Below are positions 36,519 to 48,209 of a DNA stretch of 53,423 bases, piece after piece; position 1 is the first letter of the stretch, and the number at the start of each line of letters is the position of its first letter. This DNA comes from Deltaproteobacteria bacterium (GTDB taxonomy: Bacteria > Myxococcota_A > Polyangia > DRWM01 > JAAZOP01), in NCBI GenBank assembly GCA_016218765.1, contig JACRCZ010000059.1, positions 1 through 53,423 on the forward strand. The letters are read 5' to 3'. Position numbers and translations under genes: made by a program. Below the pieces are notes generated by a model. It searched no databases, was not told the DNA's origin, and saw only the letters and a program-made list of their open reading frames with translations.

Positions 36519-37466
36519 GTGTGGTCGCCCGCCACCGTGGCTCGCTTCCTGTCGCCGCCGGCACGGCGGGTGCTGGCCGCCGTGGCCGTCGTCGCGGCGC
36601 TTTTCTTCCTCGCGCTGGGTGCCGCCTGGTCCCGCTTCTTCGTGCGCGGGCAGCTTGCCGGGGCGCCGACCGCGGCGGGCGTGTTTCTGCTCCCGCAGCC
36701 GCGCGCGACCCGGCTCCTGGCGTCGAAGTACACCGAGGCCGTCGCGGACGCCATCTGGACGCGGGTGTTGGTGTACCATGGCGAGCACTTCGCCCGGCGG
36801 CTGGTGCCGCACGACCTCCACGCCTACATGGACGCCCTCACCGCGCTCGACCCCTACTTCCGCGCGCCCTACTCCTGGGGCGGTTTCGCCGTCACCTTCG
36901 CCCACTACTCGGGCGTTCCACAGCCCCGGGACATACTCTACGCCGTCGAGCTGTTGCGCCGCGGCGTCGCCCGCTTCCCCGACGACGGCGAGCTTCACGG
37001 CACCTTGGGCTACCTTTTGTACTACGAGCTGCCGCGCTGGGTGCGCGACCCGGAGACGGTGCTCCGGGCGAAGATCGAAGGGGCCGAGCAGCTCCGGCTC
37101 CAGGCGGACCTGGGTGCGGGCCCGGACTGGATGGTGCTCTCCGCAGCGACCGCGCTGGAGAAGATCAACCTCGACGAGCTGGCCGCCGGTCTCCTGGAGC
37201 GGGCGGCCCTGACCGTGGGAGACCCGAACGTCCGCGCGCAGGTCCTCGGCCGGCTCGCCCGCTTGCGGCAGGACGTCGACACCGAACGGCTTCGCCACGC
37301 GGCCGACACGTTGGCGGGGATGGCGCTGCGCGAGCTGCCGTACGTCACGAGCAACCAGTACCTGCTGCTCAGCTCGCCGCGCGATCGGGCCCGCATGGCG
37401 GAGGGGCTGCTGCCGGAGCACGCGATCGGAAGGCGCGCCGACCGACAATGGACGGCGGTGCCATGA
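36519..37466 (+). CDS. Membrane-anchored protein of unknown function upstream of pilins
   Basis: 315 residues from GTG 36519, chosen because TACCAT lies 6 nt upstream. One N-terminal membrane helix (RRVLAAVAVVAALFFLALGA) is followed by a soluble, mostly helical domain with TPR-like pairs of helices (YMDALTALDPYFRAPYSWGG, LLRRGVARFPDDGELHGTLG). No enzyme motif. The position between a PilR-like regulator and three pilin genes suggests a role in pilus assembly or its control, but the sequence itself does not show this. Confidence 0.75.
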   Translation: MWSPATVARFLSPPARRVLAAVAVVAALFFLALGAAWSRFFVRGQLAGAPTAAGVFLLPQPRATRLLASKYTEAVADAIWTRVLVYHGEHFARRLVPHDLHAYMDALTALDPYFRAPYSWGGFAVTFAHYSGVPQPRDILYAVELLRRGVARFPDDGELHGTLGYLLYYELPRWVRDPETVLRAKIEGAEQLRLQADLGAGPDWMVLSAATALEKINLDELAAGLLERAALTVGDPNVRAQVLGRLARLRQDVDTERLRHAADTLAGMALRELPYVTSNQYLLLSSPRDRARMAEGLLPEHAIGRRADRQWTAVP

Positions 37467-37503
37467 CAATTTTCGGCGCATCGGGCGGCCGTTGGCCGCA
37501 CCG

Positions 37504-37520
37504 CCGGACGGAACGTCCGG
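37504..37520. promoter_or_regulatory. Palindrome upstream of the pilin sigma-54 promoter
   Basis: CCGGACG-GAA-CGTCCGG is a perfect 7+3+7 palindrome, and a further CGTCCGG half-site lies at 37534-37540, 20 bp (two helical turns) downstream. They are 13-49 bp before the -24 box, closer than usual for activator sites, but suitable for a dimeric regulator. Confidence 0.45.
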
Positions 37521-37552
37521 GAATCACGCGCATCGTCCGGGCCGCTGGATGC

Positions 37553-37568
37553 TGGCCCGGCGATTGCT
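37553..37568 (+). promoter_or_regulatory. Sigma-54 promoter of the pilin genes
   Basis: TGGCCC, 5 bp, TTGCT: the -24 GG (37554-37555) and -12 GC (37566-37567) are separated by exactly 10 bp as required for RpoN. The first pilin start codon follows by 15 nt, with GGGAGGAG between them, so the leader is very short. Confidence 0.75.
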
Positions 37569-37583
37569 AGAGGGAGGAGCAAG

Positions 37584-38132
37584 ATGGCTACTCGGAGTCG
37601 GCGCGGTTTCACTTTGGTCGAGTTGATGATTGTCGTCATCATACTCGGGGTGCTGGCCGCCATCGCCGTGCCCACCTTCATCGAGCCGTACCAGTACTCG
37701 AAGGCGAGCGAGGTTCACGCGCTGCTGCGTGACATCGCGGCCAAGCAGGAAGCCTATCGCGCCGAGTTCGGCCAGTACCTCAACGTCTCGCAGGCGTTCG
37801 ACTTCAGCGCCCGCCGGCCGCTCCTGGCGCCGCGCGGCGATTTCGGCTGGGTGGAGTGGGATCCGGGTCCCGATCCGGTGGGGTTGGGCTGGAGGCAGCT
37901 CGGCTTCGCACCCAACGGCGCGGTCCGCTTCGGCTACGTCGTGGTCGCGGGGCTGCCCACGGTGACGGTCGCCGGGGTACCGGCCGGCCTGGCCAACACC
38001 AACGACCACTGGTGGGCCGCCGTGGCCTACGGCAACTTCAACACCGCCACCGTCGGCGGCGACACGGATTGCGTCAAGTACTTCCTGTCCAATTCCCAGA
38101 ACATCATGGGTGTCGTGGACGAGGGTGAGTAG
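37584..38132 (+). CDS. Type IV pilin-like protein 1
   Basis: 182 residues. The class III signal RSRRG-FTLVELMIVVIILG has the prepilin cleavage site after Gly and the Glu at +5; the N-terminal helix continues to about residue 45. The C-terminal globular half is unlike pilins 2 and 3 (one Cys only, Gly/Trp/Phe-rich). It may be a minor pilin or pseudopilin. It is first behind the sigma-54 promoter, with a strong ribosome binding site (GGGAGGAG). Confidence 0.93.
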   Translation: MATRSRRGFTLVELMIVVIILGVLAAIAVPTFIEPYQYSKASEVHALLRDIAAKQEAYRAEFGQYLNVSQAFDFSARRPLLAPRGDFGWVEWDPGPDPVGLGWRQLGFAPNGAVRFGYVVVAGLPTVTVAGVPAGLANTNDHWWAAVAYGNFNTATVGGDTDCVKYFLSNSQNIMGVVDEGE

Positions 38133-38197
38133 CCTCAGGCGCCGGCGGTAGCACCGCGGCGCCCGGAAAGAGGCGCAGGAAAGGAGAGAGGAAGAAG

Positions 38198-38824
38198 ATG
38201 AAGAAGGGAACGAAGGGCTTTACGTTGGTCGAGCTTATGATCGTCGTGGTCATTCTCGGCATTCTCGCGGCCATCGCCATCCCGCTGTACATGAAGTTCG
38301 TACAGCAGTCGAAGACGGGCGAGGCGCAGAACAACCTCGGCCAGATCGCGCGCCTGGTCGAAGAGTACTACGCGAAGAGCGGCAGCCAGGCGACTTCCGC
38401 GGCGATCCTCCCGGGCACCGCGTCCGGGCTCATCGCGAAGTTCCCCAACAACGCCCGCACCGCCGTGAGCTCCTGCGCCGCCACCCCGGCGATCAACGGC
38501 GATTCCGTCCCGGCAGCGGTGGTCGACGTGCAGAAGAAGTCGTACCAGCCCGCGGTCAACGAGTGGTTCTGCTCCGCTCCGGCCGCCGGGTGCAACGGGG
38601 ACACCGTCTGGTACCAGATGCACTTCGAGATCTCGTCCCCCATCCGCTTCGCGTACTGCTACGAGGCCAACACCCCCGACACGGGCGCGCAGTCGTTCAC
38701 CGCGGTGGCGTCGGGCGACCTCGACGGCGACAACGTCTGGTCGCGCTTCGTGCGCGCCGGACAGACGGCGGACGACGGGTCGATCCAGATCGGTCCGCTG
38801 TCCGTGACCAACGACAACGAGTAG
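38198..38824 (+). CDS. Type IV pilin-like protein 2
   Basis: 208 residues. MKKGTKG-FTLVELMIVVVI is a canonical short prepilin leader with cleavage after Gly7 and Glu at +5. The globular domain has four Cys (SCAAT, WFCSAP, GCNGD, YCYEA), probably two disulfides, and a C-terminal acidic end NDNE. It is about half identical to pilin 3, sharing NEWxCSxPAxGC and FEISSPIRFxYCY. AAGGAGAGAGG precedes the start. A good candidate for a major pilin; several pilin-like genes in a row make roles uncertain. Confidence 0.94.
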   Translation: MKKGTKGFTLVELMIVVVILGILAAIAIPLYMKFVQQSKTGEAQNNLGQIARLVEEYYAKSGSQATSAAILPGTASGLIAKFPNNARTAVSSCAATPAINGDSVPAAVVDVQKKSYQPAVNEWFCSAPAAGCNGDTVWYQMHFEISSPIRFAYCYEANTPDTGAQSFTAVASGDLDGDNVWSRFVRAGQTADDGSIQIGPLSVTNDNE

Positions 38825-38844
38825 CGCTGCGGCTGAACCTTCTG

Positions 38845-38894
38845 GGAACACTCCCGCGACGGTCCGGCTCCGGAAACGATCGCGGGGGTGTTCC
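38845..38894. terminator. Strong hairpin between pilins 2 and 3
   Basis: GGAACACTCCCGCGA (38845-38859) pairs with TCGCGGGGGTGTTCC (38880-38894): a 15-bp stem with one G-T pair and a 20-nt loop that holds a smaller TCCGG/CCGGA stem. The ribosome binding site of pilin 3 follows directly. It may terminate, attenuate or stabilise the transcript so that pilins 2 and 3 are made in different amounts. Confidence 0.75.
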
Positions 38895-38911
38895 GAAGGA
38901 GGGGATCCGTG

Positions 38912-39556
38912 ATGCATCAATCCAGTCGCACCCGCAACGCCTTTTCCCGGAACGGTTTCTCCCTGGTCGAGTTGATGATCGTCGTCGTCGTGCTCGGCGT
39001 GCTGGCCGCCATCGCCATCCCGCTCTACCTGCGCTTCGTCCAGCGCTCGAAGACCGGCGAGGCCGAGGCCAACCTGGGGAAGATCGCATCGCTGGCCGAG
39101 CAGTTCTACGCGAAGAGCGGGAACCAGGGTACCGTCGCCACCATCACCCCGGGGGCCATCTCGCTCACCGCGCGCCTCCCGGGAACCGCCCGGACGCCCG
39201 GCGCGAGCTGTGCGGGATCTCCGGGCGTCAACGGCGAGTCGGTACCGCGCGTCGCGGCCTCCGTCACCGGTCGCACGTACCAGCCCGCCATCAACGAGTG
39301 GGCCTGCTCGGTTCCCGCCGTAGGCTGCACCCAGGACACCGCCTGGGCGCAGCTCGAGTTCGAAATCTCGTCGCCCATCCGCTTCCTGTACTGCTATGCC
39401 TCCGACACGCCCGCCAGCGGCTCCCAGTATGTCCTCGTGGTCGCGTCCGGCAACCAGGACGGCGACGGGACTTGGTCGCGCTGGGAACGGCGCGGCGAGA
39501 CGCTCGACGGCGCCCTGCACCTCGGTTCGGTCAACGTCATCAACGACGACGAATAG
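38912..39556 (+). CDS. Type IV pilin-like protein 3
   Basis: 214 residues from ATG 38912 (AAGGAGGGG at 38896-38904); GTG 38909 is possible. The leader is longer than in pilin 2 (about 17 residues ending SRNG), with cleavage before FSLVELMIVVVV. The helix and globular domain are related to pilin 2, with matching Cys and the FEISSPIRFLYCYASDT segment, and a C-terminal NDDE. Probably a paralogue arisen by tandem duplication. It converges with the Ser/Thr kinase gene 67 bp downstream. Confidence 0.93.
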   Translation: MHQSSRTRNAFSRNGFSLVELMIVVVVLGVLAAIAIPLYLRFVQRSKTGEAEANLGKIASLAEQFYAKSGNQGTVATITPGAISLTARLPGTARTPGASCAGSPGVNGESVPRVAASVTGRTYQPAINEWACSVPAVGCTQDTAWAQLEFEISSPIRFLYCYASDTPASGSQYVLVVASGNQDGDGTWSRWERRGETLDGALHLGSVNVINDDE

Positions 39557-39623
39557 CGGCGGCTGACACCGTCACGCGCTCGGAAGACGGGGGCGGAAGT
39601 CCGTGGCCCGGATGGCGGAGGTG

Positions 39624-42539
<2,916 letters not shown>

Positions 42540-42693
42540 GGAAACGCCTCCGTCGCCCCCAGCGGACCCGGGCGATCTTCGAGCCGCGGGCACGGACCCG
42601 CGGGGCCCGTGCTCCACCAACGAACCTCGATCAACGAGCGCTCGCCGCGGCCGTCCCGTCGCACCGCGCGCCTGCGCCCGCAATCGCGCGGGG

Positions 42694-42723
42694 ATACTAC
42701 CCGCTCCGGGAAACGCACGTCAA
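42694..42723 (-). promoter_or_regulatory. Promoter of the Ser/Thr kinase gene
   Basis: TTGACG (42723-42718), 18 bp, TAGTAT (42699-42694). The -35 overlaps the stop codon of the upstream gene. The leader is about 150 nt; no gene is seen in 42540-42693. Confidence 0.6.
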
Positions 42724-45716
42724 TACGAACGAAGAGGCCTCGCCCGCTGGTCGTCCGTGCGGAAATACCGGATGCGCCGCGTGTGCGGCGGGTTCCACAC
42801 CCCGGGCGCCACCACCTGCGTCTGCTGCAGCACTTCCAACACCGCCGGAAGCCCCGCCGGCGAGAACACCGCCCAGCCGTCCACGGACCCCGACGCCAGC
42901 TCCGGCCGCGTCAACGGTCGCCGGTCCCCCTCCCCCGACCCGTACAGGAACACCCACCCCAAAGCGTCCGCCCGCGACACCCCCACGACCCGCTCGGCCC
43001 CCGCCGCACGCAACGCCCGGTACAGCGCAGGCCCGTCCCCGCTCCCCGTCTCCGCGTACAGCAGGAAACGCTTCCCGGCGATCGAGCCGAACGCCCCGGC
43101 GTACGCCCCGGCACTCGCCTCCGACAACGGCTCGCCGCGCAACGCCAGGACCACCGGCCATCCGCCCAGCCGCGCCTGCGCGTCCGCCCACCGCTCGACC
43201 AGGAACAGGTTCTCCAGCCCCAGCGGATCCCGCGCCAGCACCACCACCGCGTCGTCCGCCGCGAACGGCGCCTCGCCGTCCCCGCGCCACACGCCCGCCG
43301 CTCCCGCCACCGGCGCGAACGCCGCCAGGGGAGACTGCGGCGAGAGCGGGGAGGGCGGGACGGTCGGGGCGTCACCGCTCGGGTCGGCCGGACCGGGGCC
43401 GGCGGCGGAAACGTTCCCGGCGGAGACCGACATCCACCGCGGATCCAGCGCCACCAGATACGCGCGCGACGCGTCCGACCCGCCCGCCGGCCCCGACGTG
43501 AAGACCATCGCCGGCGGGAACGATCGCACCGGAAGTCCGCGCTGCGACCACGTCCCGTCCTCCGCGCCCCCGCCCTCGAACGGGACGTTCGCCGTCGGGA
43601 GGTTCTCCTCCAGCACCAGGTAGAAGTAGTCGCGCGGCTCGCGCTGCACGTACCGCGGGAACCGGAAGATGTCCATCCCCTCGAACAGCCCCCGCGCCCG
43701 GAAATGCAGGTCCGTCCGGCCGGGAACCTCGCCCTCCGCCTGGAACCCCGCCCGCATCCCCGACGGCGCCGCTGACCCCGCGTCGAGCACGCGGTAGAAC
43801 TCCCAGCCGACGTTGCCCCCGTTCATGTCCAGGTGCAGTCCGTAGCGGCACTCGGCCAGTTCCATCGCCGAAACCAGCGCGTCCAGGTTCGTCGAGAGCC
43901 CGTAGAAGTAGCCCATGTGCCCGCGCTGGGTCCAGCAGATCGCCGAACGCACCGTCACGGGGTTGGGATCGTCCAGATCCTTCGGACTCGAGCCCCACCA
44001 CTTGCGGCCATACGGGTTGATCTGCCCGTGCCCGAACAGCGGCGTCAGGTTCTGCCGGAACGAGATCACCCCCTGCTCCCCGAACCACTCCTCCAGCGCC
44101 TTCTCGTTCACGCCGTCGGGATCCTGATCGTACGTCGCCCCGTCCTCGTAGAACGCCACCGTCTCGTCCGGACCCGGCCACGTGCCGACGGCGGCCCGCC
44201 CGCCGCGCAACAGGAACATCATCCCGCCCCACGCCTTCGGCGGCAGGTACATCGTCCCTTCCTGGTACAGGCCGAACTCGCCGTGCAACGCCTGGAAGCC
44301 GCCGTTGAAACCGGCGACGAAACGGCGGATGGTCGGGTCGTCGCGCGGCACCATGCCCGTCGACGTCTCCCCCGTCGCGGCCTTCGGCTCGATCGAACCC
44401 CCCGAAGGATGCAGCGAGACACGACGCGGATCCCAGACCACCGCGTACACCACCGAGAACGCCCGCTCCGGATCGGTCCGCACGAACGTCGTGTAGAACG
44501 TCGGCGGCGCCCCGGGCTCGTTCAGCACGTAGTCCTCGTCCAGCACCGGCGTCCACTCGCCCTCGCCCGCCATCCGCCCGTGCAGCCCCGGCGGCGTGAG
44601 GTCCGGCGGCGGCCACCCCAGATCGACGTCCTCCAGCCCCTCCGGCGCCTCGAAACGGTAGCTCGCCGCCAGCTCCGCCGGCCGCGTGTGCGCCAACGAC
44701 CGCTCGATCTCCGCCGTCGCCTCGTCCGTCGATACCGTCGCCTGCTTCAGTTCGTCCGCGAACTTGAACGCGAAGTACTCCAGCGTCTCGATCGGGCCGG
44801 CCCCCACCCACTCCCGCGCCGTGTCCACCGCCCAGGCGACGTGCCCGCGGATCGCCTTCGTCGCCGGCGTCACCCCGGCCACCAGCGCCGCCCCCTCCCG
44901 CACCCGCCCCAGCAGATCCACCACCACCCGCCCGTCGCCCGTGTCGATCGTCAACACCCCCCTCGCCCACGACAGCCCCAGCTCCCGCGGCACCGCGGCC
45001 AGCCGCACCTCGATGCGCTGCATCCCGGAAAAACGCCCCGACTCCTGGAAGTTCGTGACCGCGTCCTTCCACCGCTCGATCGCAGGCCACGTCTCCGTCA
45101 ACGACGCGTCCTGCCCCGCCGTGTCCAGCGCGATGACCGTCGGCGGCTCCCCCGCCACCCAGCGCACGAACGCCACCAGGTCCCCGGCCGCCACGACGTC
45201 GGCCTCGTCCGCCGCCGGGGACTCGGTCAGGTTCCGCAACAGCGAGATCCGCACCGGCGTGTCGTCGGCCAGCGCCACGTCCGCAACGAACACGTCCCGC
45301 GCCGCCTCCGGCCCCGCCGACGCCGCGAACACCGCACGCCGCTGCTCCGACGGGTCGAACAACGTGGCCAACCCGAGGTCCTCGTTCGCCGCCACCCACG
45401 CCACGCCCGCGGCGTCGACGTCCAGCCCGTATCGCACCTGCACCAGGGCCGCCAGCCCGATGTCGCGCGCCGCCGCCCCGGGCGCGCGCCGCCGCGCCTC
45501 CGCCTCGGCGTCCGCCAGCCGTCCCCCGAGACCCGCCGCGTAGAACGCCACCGCAAGCGCCAGCCCCACGAGGATCCCGCCCAGCCGCACCAGGTACACG
45601 CCGTGCCCGCGGTGCTCCCGCCGCGCCAACCGTCCGCGGACCCACGAGATCAACGACGCCACCGCCGCCACCCTCCCGTCGTGCGCGGCTCCCCCGCCGC
45701 GCGCAAGCCGATCCAT
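42720..45716 (-). CDS. Large membrane-anchored protein, possible phosphodiester-glycosidase-like domain
   Basis: 998 residues from ATG 45716; GTG 45662 has the better-spaced ribosome binding site GGGAGGG and is a serious alternative. One N-terminal helix (LGGILVGLALAVAFYAAGLG) anchors it. The central part (about 480-690) has AGFNGGFQALHGEFG, SFRQNLTPLFGHGQINP, TVRSAICWTQRGHMGYFYG and LHLDMNGGNVGWEF, an arrangement that recalls phosphodiester glycosidases (NAGPA/DUF2233 type: NGGFF, R-S-A, NLDGG). The match is loose. The C-terminal about 250 residues are unknown. Transcribed toward and ending just before the kinase promoter. Confidence 0.75.
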   Translation of the reverse strand: MDRLARGGGAAHDGRVAAVASLISWVRGRLARREHRGHGVYLVRLGGILVGLALAVAFYAAGLGGRLADAEAEARRRAPGAAARDIGLAALVQVRYGLDVDAAGVAWVAANEDLGLATLFDPSEQRRAVFAASAGPEAARDVFVADVALADDTPVRISLLRNLTESPAADEADVVAAGDLVAFVRWVAGEPPTVIALDTAGQDASLTETWPAIERWKDAVTNFQESGRFSGMQRIEVRLAAVPRELGLSWARGVLTIDTGDGRVVVDLLGRVREGAALVAGVTPATKAIRGHVAWAVDTAREWVGAGPIETLEYFAFKFADELKQATVSTDEATAEIERSLAHTRPAELAASYRFEAPEGLEDVDLGWPPPDLTPPGLHGRMAGEGEWTPVLDEDYVLNEPGAPPTFYTTFVRTDPERAFSVVYAVVWDPRRVSLHPSGGSIEPKAATGETSTGMVPRDDPTIRRFVAGFNGGFQALHGEFGLYQEGTMYLPPKAWGGMMFLLRGGRAAVGTWPGPDETVAFYEDGATYDQDPDGVNEKALEEWFGEQGVISFRQNLTPLFGHGQINPYGRKWWGSSPKDLDDPNPVTVRSAICWTQRGHMGYFYGLSTNLDALVSAMELAECRYGLHLDMNGGNVGWEFYRVLDAGSAAPSGMRAGFQAEGEVPGRTDLHFRARGLFEGMDIFRFPRYVQREPRDYFYLVLEENLPTANVPFEGGGAEDGTWSQRGLPVRSFPPAMVFTSGPAGGSDASRAYLVALDPRWMSVSAGNVSAAGPGPADPSGDAPTVPPSPLSPQSPLAAFAPVAGAAGVWRGDGEAPFAADDAVVVLARDPLGLENLFLVERWADAQARLGGWPVVLALRGEPLSEASAGAYAGAFGSIAGKRFLLYAETGSGDGPALYRALRAAGAERVVGVSRADALGWVFLYGSGEGDRRPLTRPELASGSVDGWAVFSPAGLPAVLEVLQQTQVVAPGVWNPPHTRRIRYFRTDDQRARPLRSY

Positions 45717-45759
45717 ACCTCGACCGCGACGACGGCGCAAAGTCGCGGATGCCGTGGTC

Positions 45760-45800
45760 GTTGTGCATTTTTCATTGCATGTTTTGCATCTTGCATTCTC
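45760..45800. repeat. AT-rich TGCAT word repeat
   Basis: Four TGCAT words in about 35 bp (TTGTGCAT, TTGCAT, TTTGCAT, TTGCAT) in a stretch far more AT-rich than the rest of the window. It lies between two divergent genes. No coding sense is seen. Confidence 0.5.
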
Positions 45801-45816
45801 CCCCCTGTTCCTCCCC

Positions 45817-45845
45817 TTGCCTTTCCCCCCCGCTCCTCCAATACT
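45817..45845 (+). promoter_or_regulatory. Promoter of the metalloprotease gene
   Basis: TTGCCT (45817-45822), 17 bp, AATACT (45840-45845). Predicted leader about 53 nt, containing GGAGGAGG before ATG 45905. Confidence 0.45.
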
Positions 45846-45904
45846 ACCCGCGGCGTCGGGGGGACGCCGGCCGTCCGAGGTCGGTTCGCCGGAGGAGGAA
45901 CACC

Positions 45905-48199
45905 ATGCCGCGTCTGCTTGCCGTGCTCGCGCTCGTCGGCCCCACCCTCGCCGCGCCCGCCGCCGCCGGAGGCCCCGTCTCCCCGGAACAAGCCGATGCC
46001 CTCGCGGCGTCGTTCCACGCCTCCTACCCCGAAGCCGACGTCCGCTTCGAGCCGGACTCCGTCGGCGCCACCTTCCTGGGCGGCTTCCGCACCGCACCCC
46101 TCGCGGACGATCCCGTCGATGCGGCCTGGCGCTTCCTGGAGCGCGAGTCCGCGATCCTGGGCCTCACCGATCCCTCCGCCTCGCTGCGGGTCGACCGGAC
46201 GCTGGAGTGGCGCGGATGGACCATGGTGCGCTTCCGCCAGCTCGCCTACGGCCGTCCGGTACTCGGTCGCGGCTTCGTCGTCGTTGCCGACGCCGAGGGC
46301 AGCGTCTACCAGGTGGCCGGCAGCTTCGCCGACGTTTCCCGCGTCGCCGAGGGCGCCCCCCTCTCCGACCAGGAAGCCGTCGCCGCGCTTCGCATGATCG
46401 TGCCCACCGTCAAGATCACCTCCCTGGATCCCGCCGTCTTCGTCGACCGCGACGGCGCTCGCTTCGTCAACCTCGTCGTCGTCGAGAACGGCGGCCCCTT
46501 CGAACGCTACGAGGTGGTCCAGGACGCCGTGTCCGGCCGCCCGATCGCCGCCGGCAGCCTCTTCAAGAAGGCCCGCGCCAACGTCTACCCCATCTCGCCC
46601 GCCATCGACCCCGCGACCTCCGAGGTCGAGCTGCTCGGCCTGACCTCCACCACCGCCCTCGAAGGCGATCATGCCCAGTCGTTCGCCTGCACCGGCCGCT
46701 ACTGTTCCGGGATCACCCACCGCGCCGCGCCCGACGCGGCCGGCGACTACCTCTTCCTCCCCGAGGAGCCGTCGCTCACCGATTCCTTCTCCGAAGCCCA
46801 GGGGTACTACTCGGCCGACCGGCTCGGCCGCTACATGCAGGACAACTGGGGCTACACCTGGAACTGCCGTGGCACCAACGTGATGAAGGTCGCCGTCAAC
46901 ATGGACTACTGCAACGCCATGTACGGCGACGTCGACGGCGACCGCTGCGGCGACGCCATGATCGGACAGGGCACGGAACGCGACTTCGCCTACGACTCGG
47001 ACGTCATCTTCCACGAGTTCGGCCACGGCCTGTTCTCGCAGTTCACCGACATCCGCGGCTGGGGCGTGTTCGACGAGCTCGGACCCGACTTCACCGGCGA
47101 GGGCCTCGGGGAAGGCACCGCCGACTACGTCGCCGTCACCGTCGACGGCGATCCCCGCCTGGGCGAGTACATGTCCGGCGACTCCTGCGGCGGCAGCATG
47201 GGCGAAGTCGGGCTGCGCAACGCCGAAAACTCCTTCACCTGCCCCTCGGCCCTCGTCGGCGAGTCGCACTACGACGGCCGCATCCTCCTCGGCACGATGT
47301 GGGAAATCCGTACCGCGCTGGGCGCCGCCAAGGCCGACGCCCTCTTCTTCTCCATGCTCGGCGCCCTCTCCGACGTCGCCGACTACGACGAGGTCGGCCG
47401 CGGCCTCCTCTCCGCAGCCACCCGCCTCCTGGGCACGGGCGTCCTGGCCGCCGGCGACGAGCTCGTCATCGAGACCATCGTCACCGGCAGGCGACTGGTC
47501 GACTGCGTCCGCATCGTCGATCTCTACGATCCCGACACCGGCACCTCGACCCCAGGCAACGCCTTCAGCCTCGGCATCGATGACACCGGCGGCTGGATCG
47601 ACGAAATCCCCTCCGGAATCCAGTTCCGCATCCGCACCCCGATCGATGCCTTCCGCGCCAGCCTCGTCATCCGTGCCGCGACCATCGTCGAGCCGAACTC
47701 GTACGACGTCTACATGCGGGCCGGCGCCCCCGTCCACTTCTCCCTCTCGGGCTACAGCCTCATCATCGACGGCTACGACCAGGTCGTCACCGGCAACCCG
47801 GACGGCTTCACCATCGCAACCTGGAGCACCCCGCCGCTGGTTCCCGGCTCCGACTACTACTTCACCTTCGTCCACCGCAATCCGACCGCCGTCCTCCTCA
47901 ACTTCTCGGCGTCCATCAGCATCACGCCCCCGCGTCCCGAGCCCACCGACGGCGGCGAGGAAGACGTCGTCGAGGACGTCCCCGTCGAGGTTGAAGAGGA
48001 AGCCGAGATCGAGGAGGAAGTCGCGCCGGACGTCGGAACCCCGGACGCCACGGCAGAAACCGTCGAGGACGCCGCGGACATCGATGGAACGATCACCGTC
48101 GGCGACGGCTGCGGCTGCCGCGCGACGCCCCCCGCCGGCACCTCGCTCCTCGCCGCCTTCTTCCTCGTCGCCGCCGCCCTCCTGCTCCGCCGCCGCTGA
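45905..48199 (+). CDS. Secreted M36-like zinc metalloprotease with GC-TM-RRR sorting tail
   Basis: 764 residues. A signal peptide ends near APAAAG. A propeptide of FTP/PepSY type spans about 20-230 (SFHASYPEADVRFEPDS, GRGFVVVADAEGSVYQVAGS). The catalytic domain has zinc motif HEFGHGLF at about 370 with the third ligand Glu in GLGEGTADYVAV at about 403, as in fungalysins. The C-terminus has an acidic linker, then GCGCR, a membrane helix (TSLLAAFFLVAAALLL) and RRR, the Myxococcales GC-TM-RRR surface-sorting signal. GGAGGAGG fixes ATG 45905. It probably degrades external protein for feeding or predation. Confidence 0.92.
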   Translation: MPRLLAVLALVGPTLAAPAAAGGPVSPEQADALAASFHASYPEADVRFEPDSVGATFLGGFRTAPLADDPVDAAWRFLERESAILGLTDPSASLRVDRTLEWRGWTMVRFRQLAYGRPVLGRGFVVVADAEGSVYQVAGSFADVSRVAEGAPLSDQEAVAALRMIVPTVKITSLDPAVFVDRDGARFVNLVVVENGGPFERYEVVQDAVSGRPIAAGSLFKKARANVYPISPAIDPATSEVELLGLTSTTALEGDHAQSFACTGRYCSGITHRAAPDAAGDYLFLPEEPSLTDSFSEAQGYYSADRLGRYMQDNWGYTWNCRGTNVMKVAVNMDYCNAMYGDVDGDRCGDAMIGQGTERDFAYDSDVIFHEFGHGLFSQFTDIRGWGVFDELGPDFTGEGLGEGTADYVAVTVDGDPRLGEYMSGDSCGGSMGEVGLRNAENSFTCPSALVGESHYDGRILLGTMWEIRTALGAAKADALFFSMLGALSDVADYDEVGRGLLSAATRLLGTGVLAAGDELVIETIVTGRRLVDCVRIVDLYDPDTGTSTPGNAFSLGIDDTGGWIDEIPSGIQFRIRTPIDAFRASLVIRAATIVEPNSYDVYMRAGAPVHFSLSGYSLIIDGYDQVVTGNPDGFTIATWSTPPLVPGSDYYFTFVHRNPTAVLLNFSASISITPPRPEPTDGGEEDVVEDVPVEVEEEAEIEEEVAPDVGTPDATAETVEDAADIDGTITVGDGCGCRATPPAGTSLLAAFFLVAAALLLRRR

Positions 48200-48209
48200 C
48201 CCCCAATCC

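Noticed and set aside
43833..46397. Long plus-strand frame of over 850 codons opposite the large membrane protein gene
   Set aside because: Arg/Pro-rich shadow translation; the minus-strand frame has domain-like sequence and a membrane helix.
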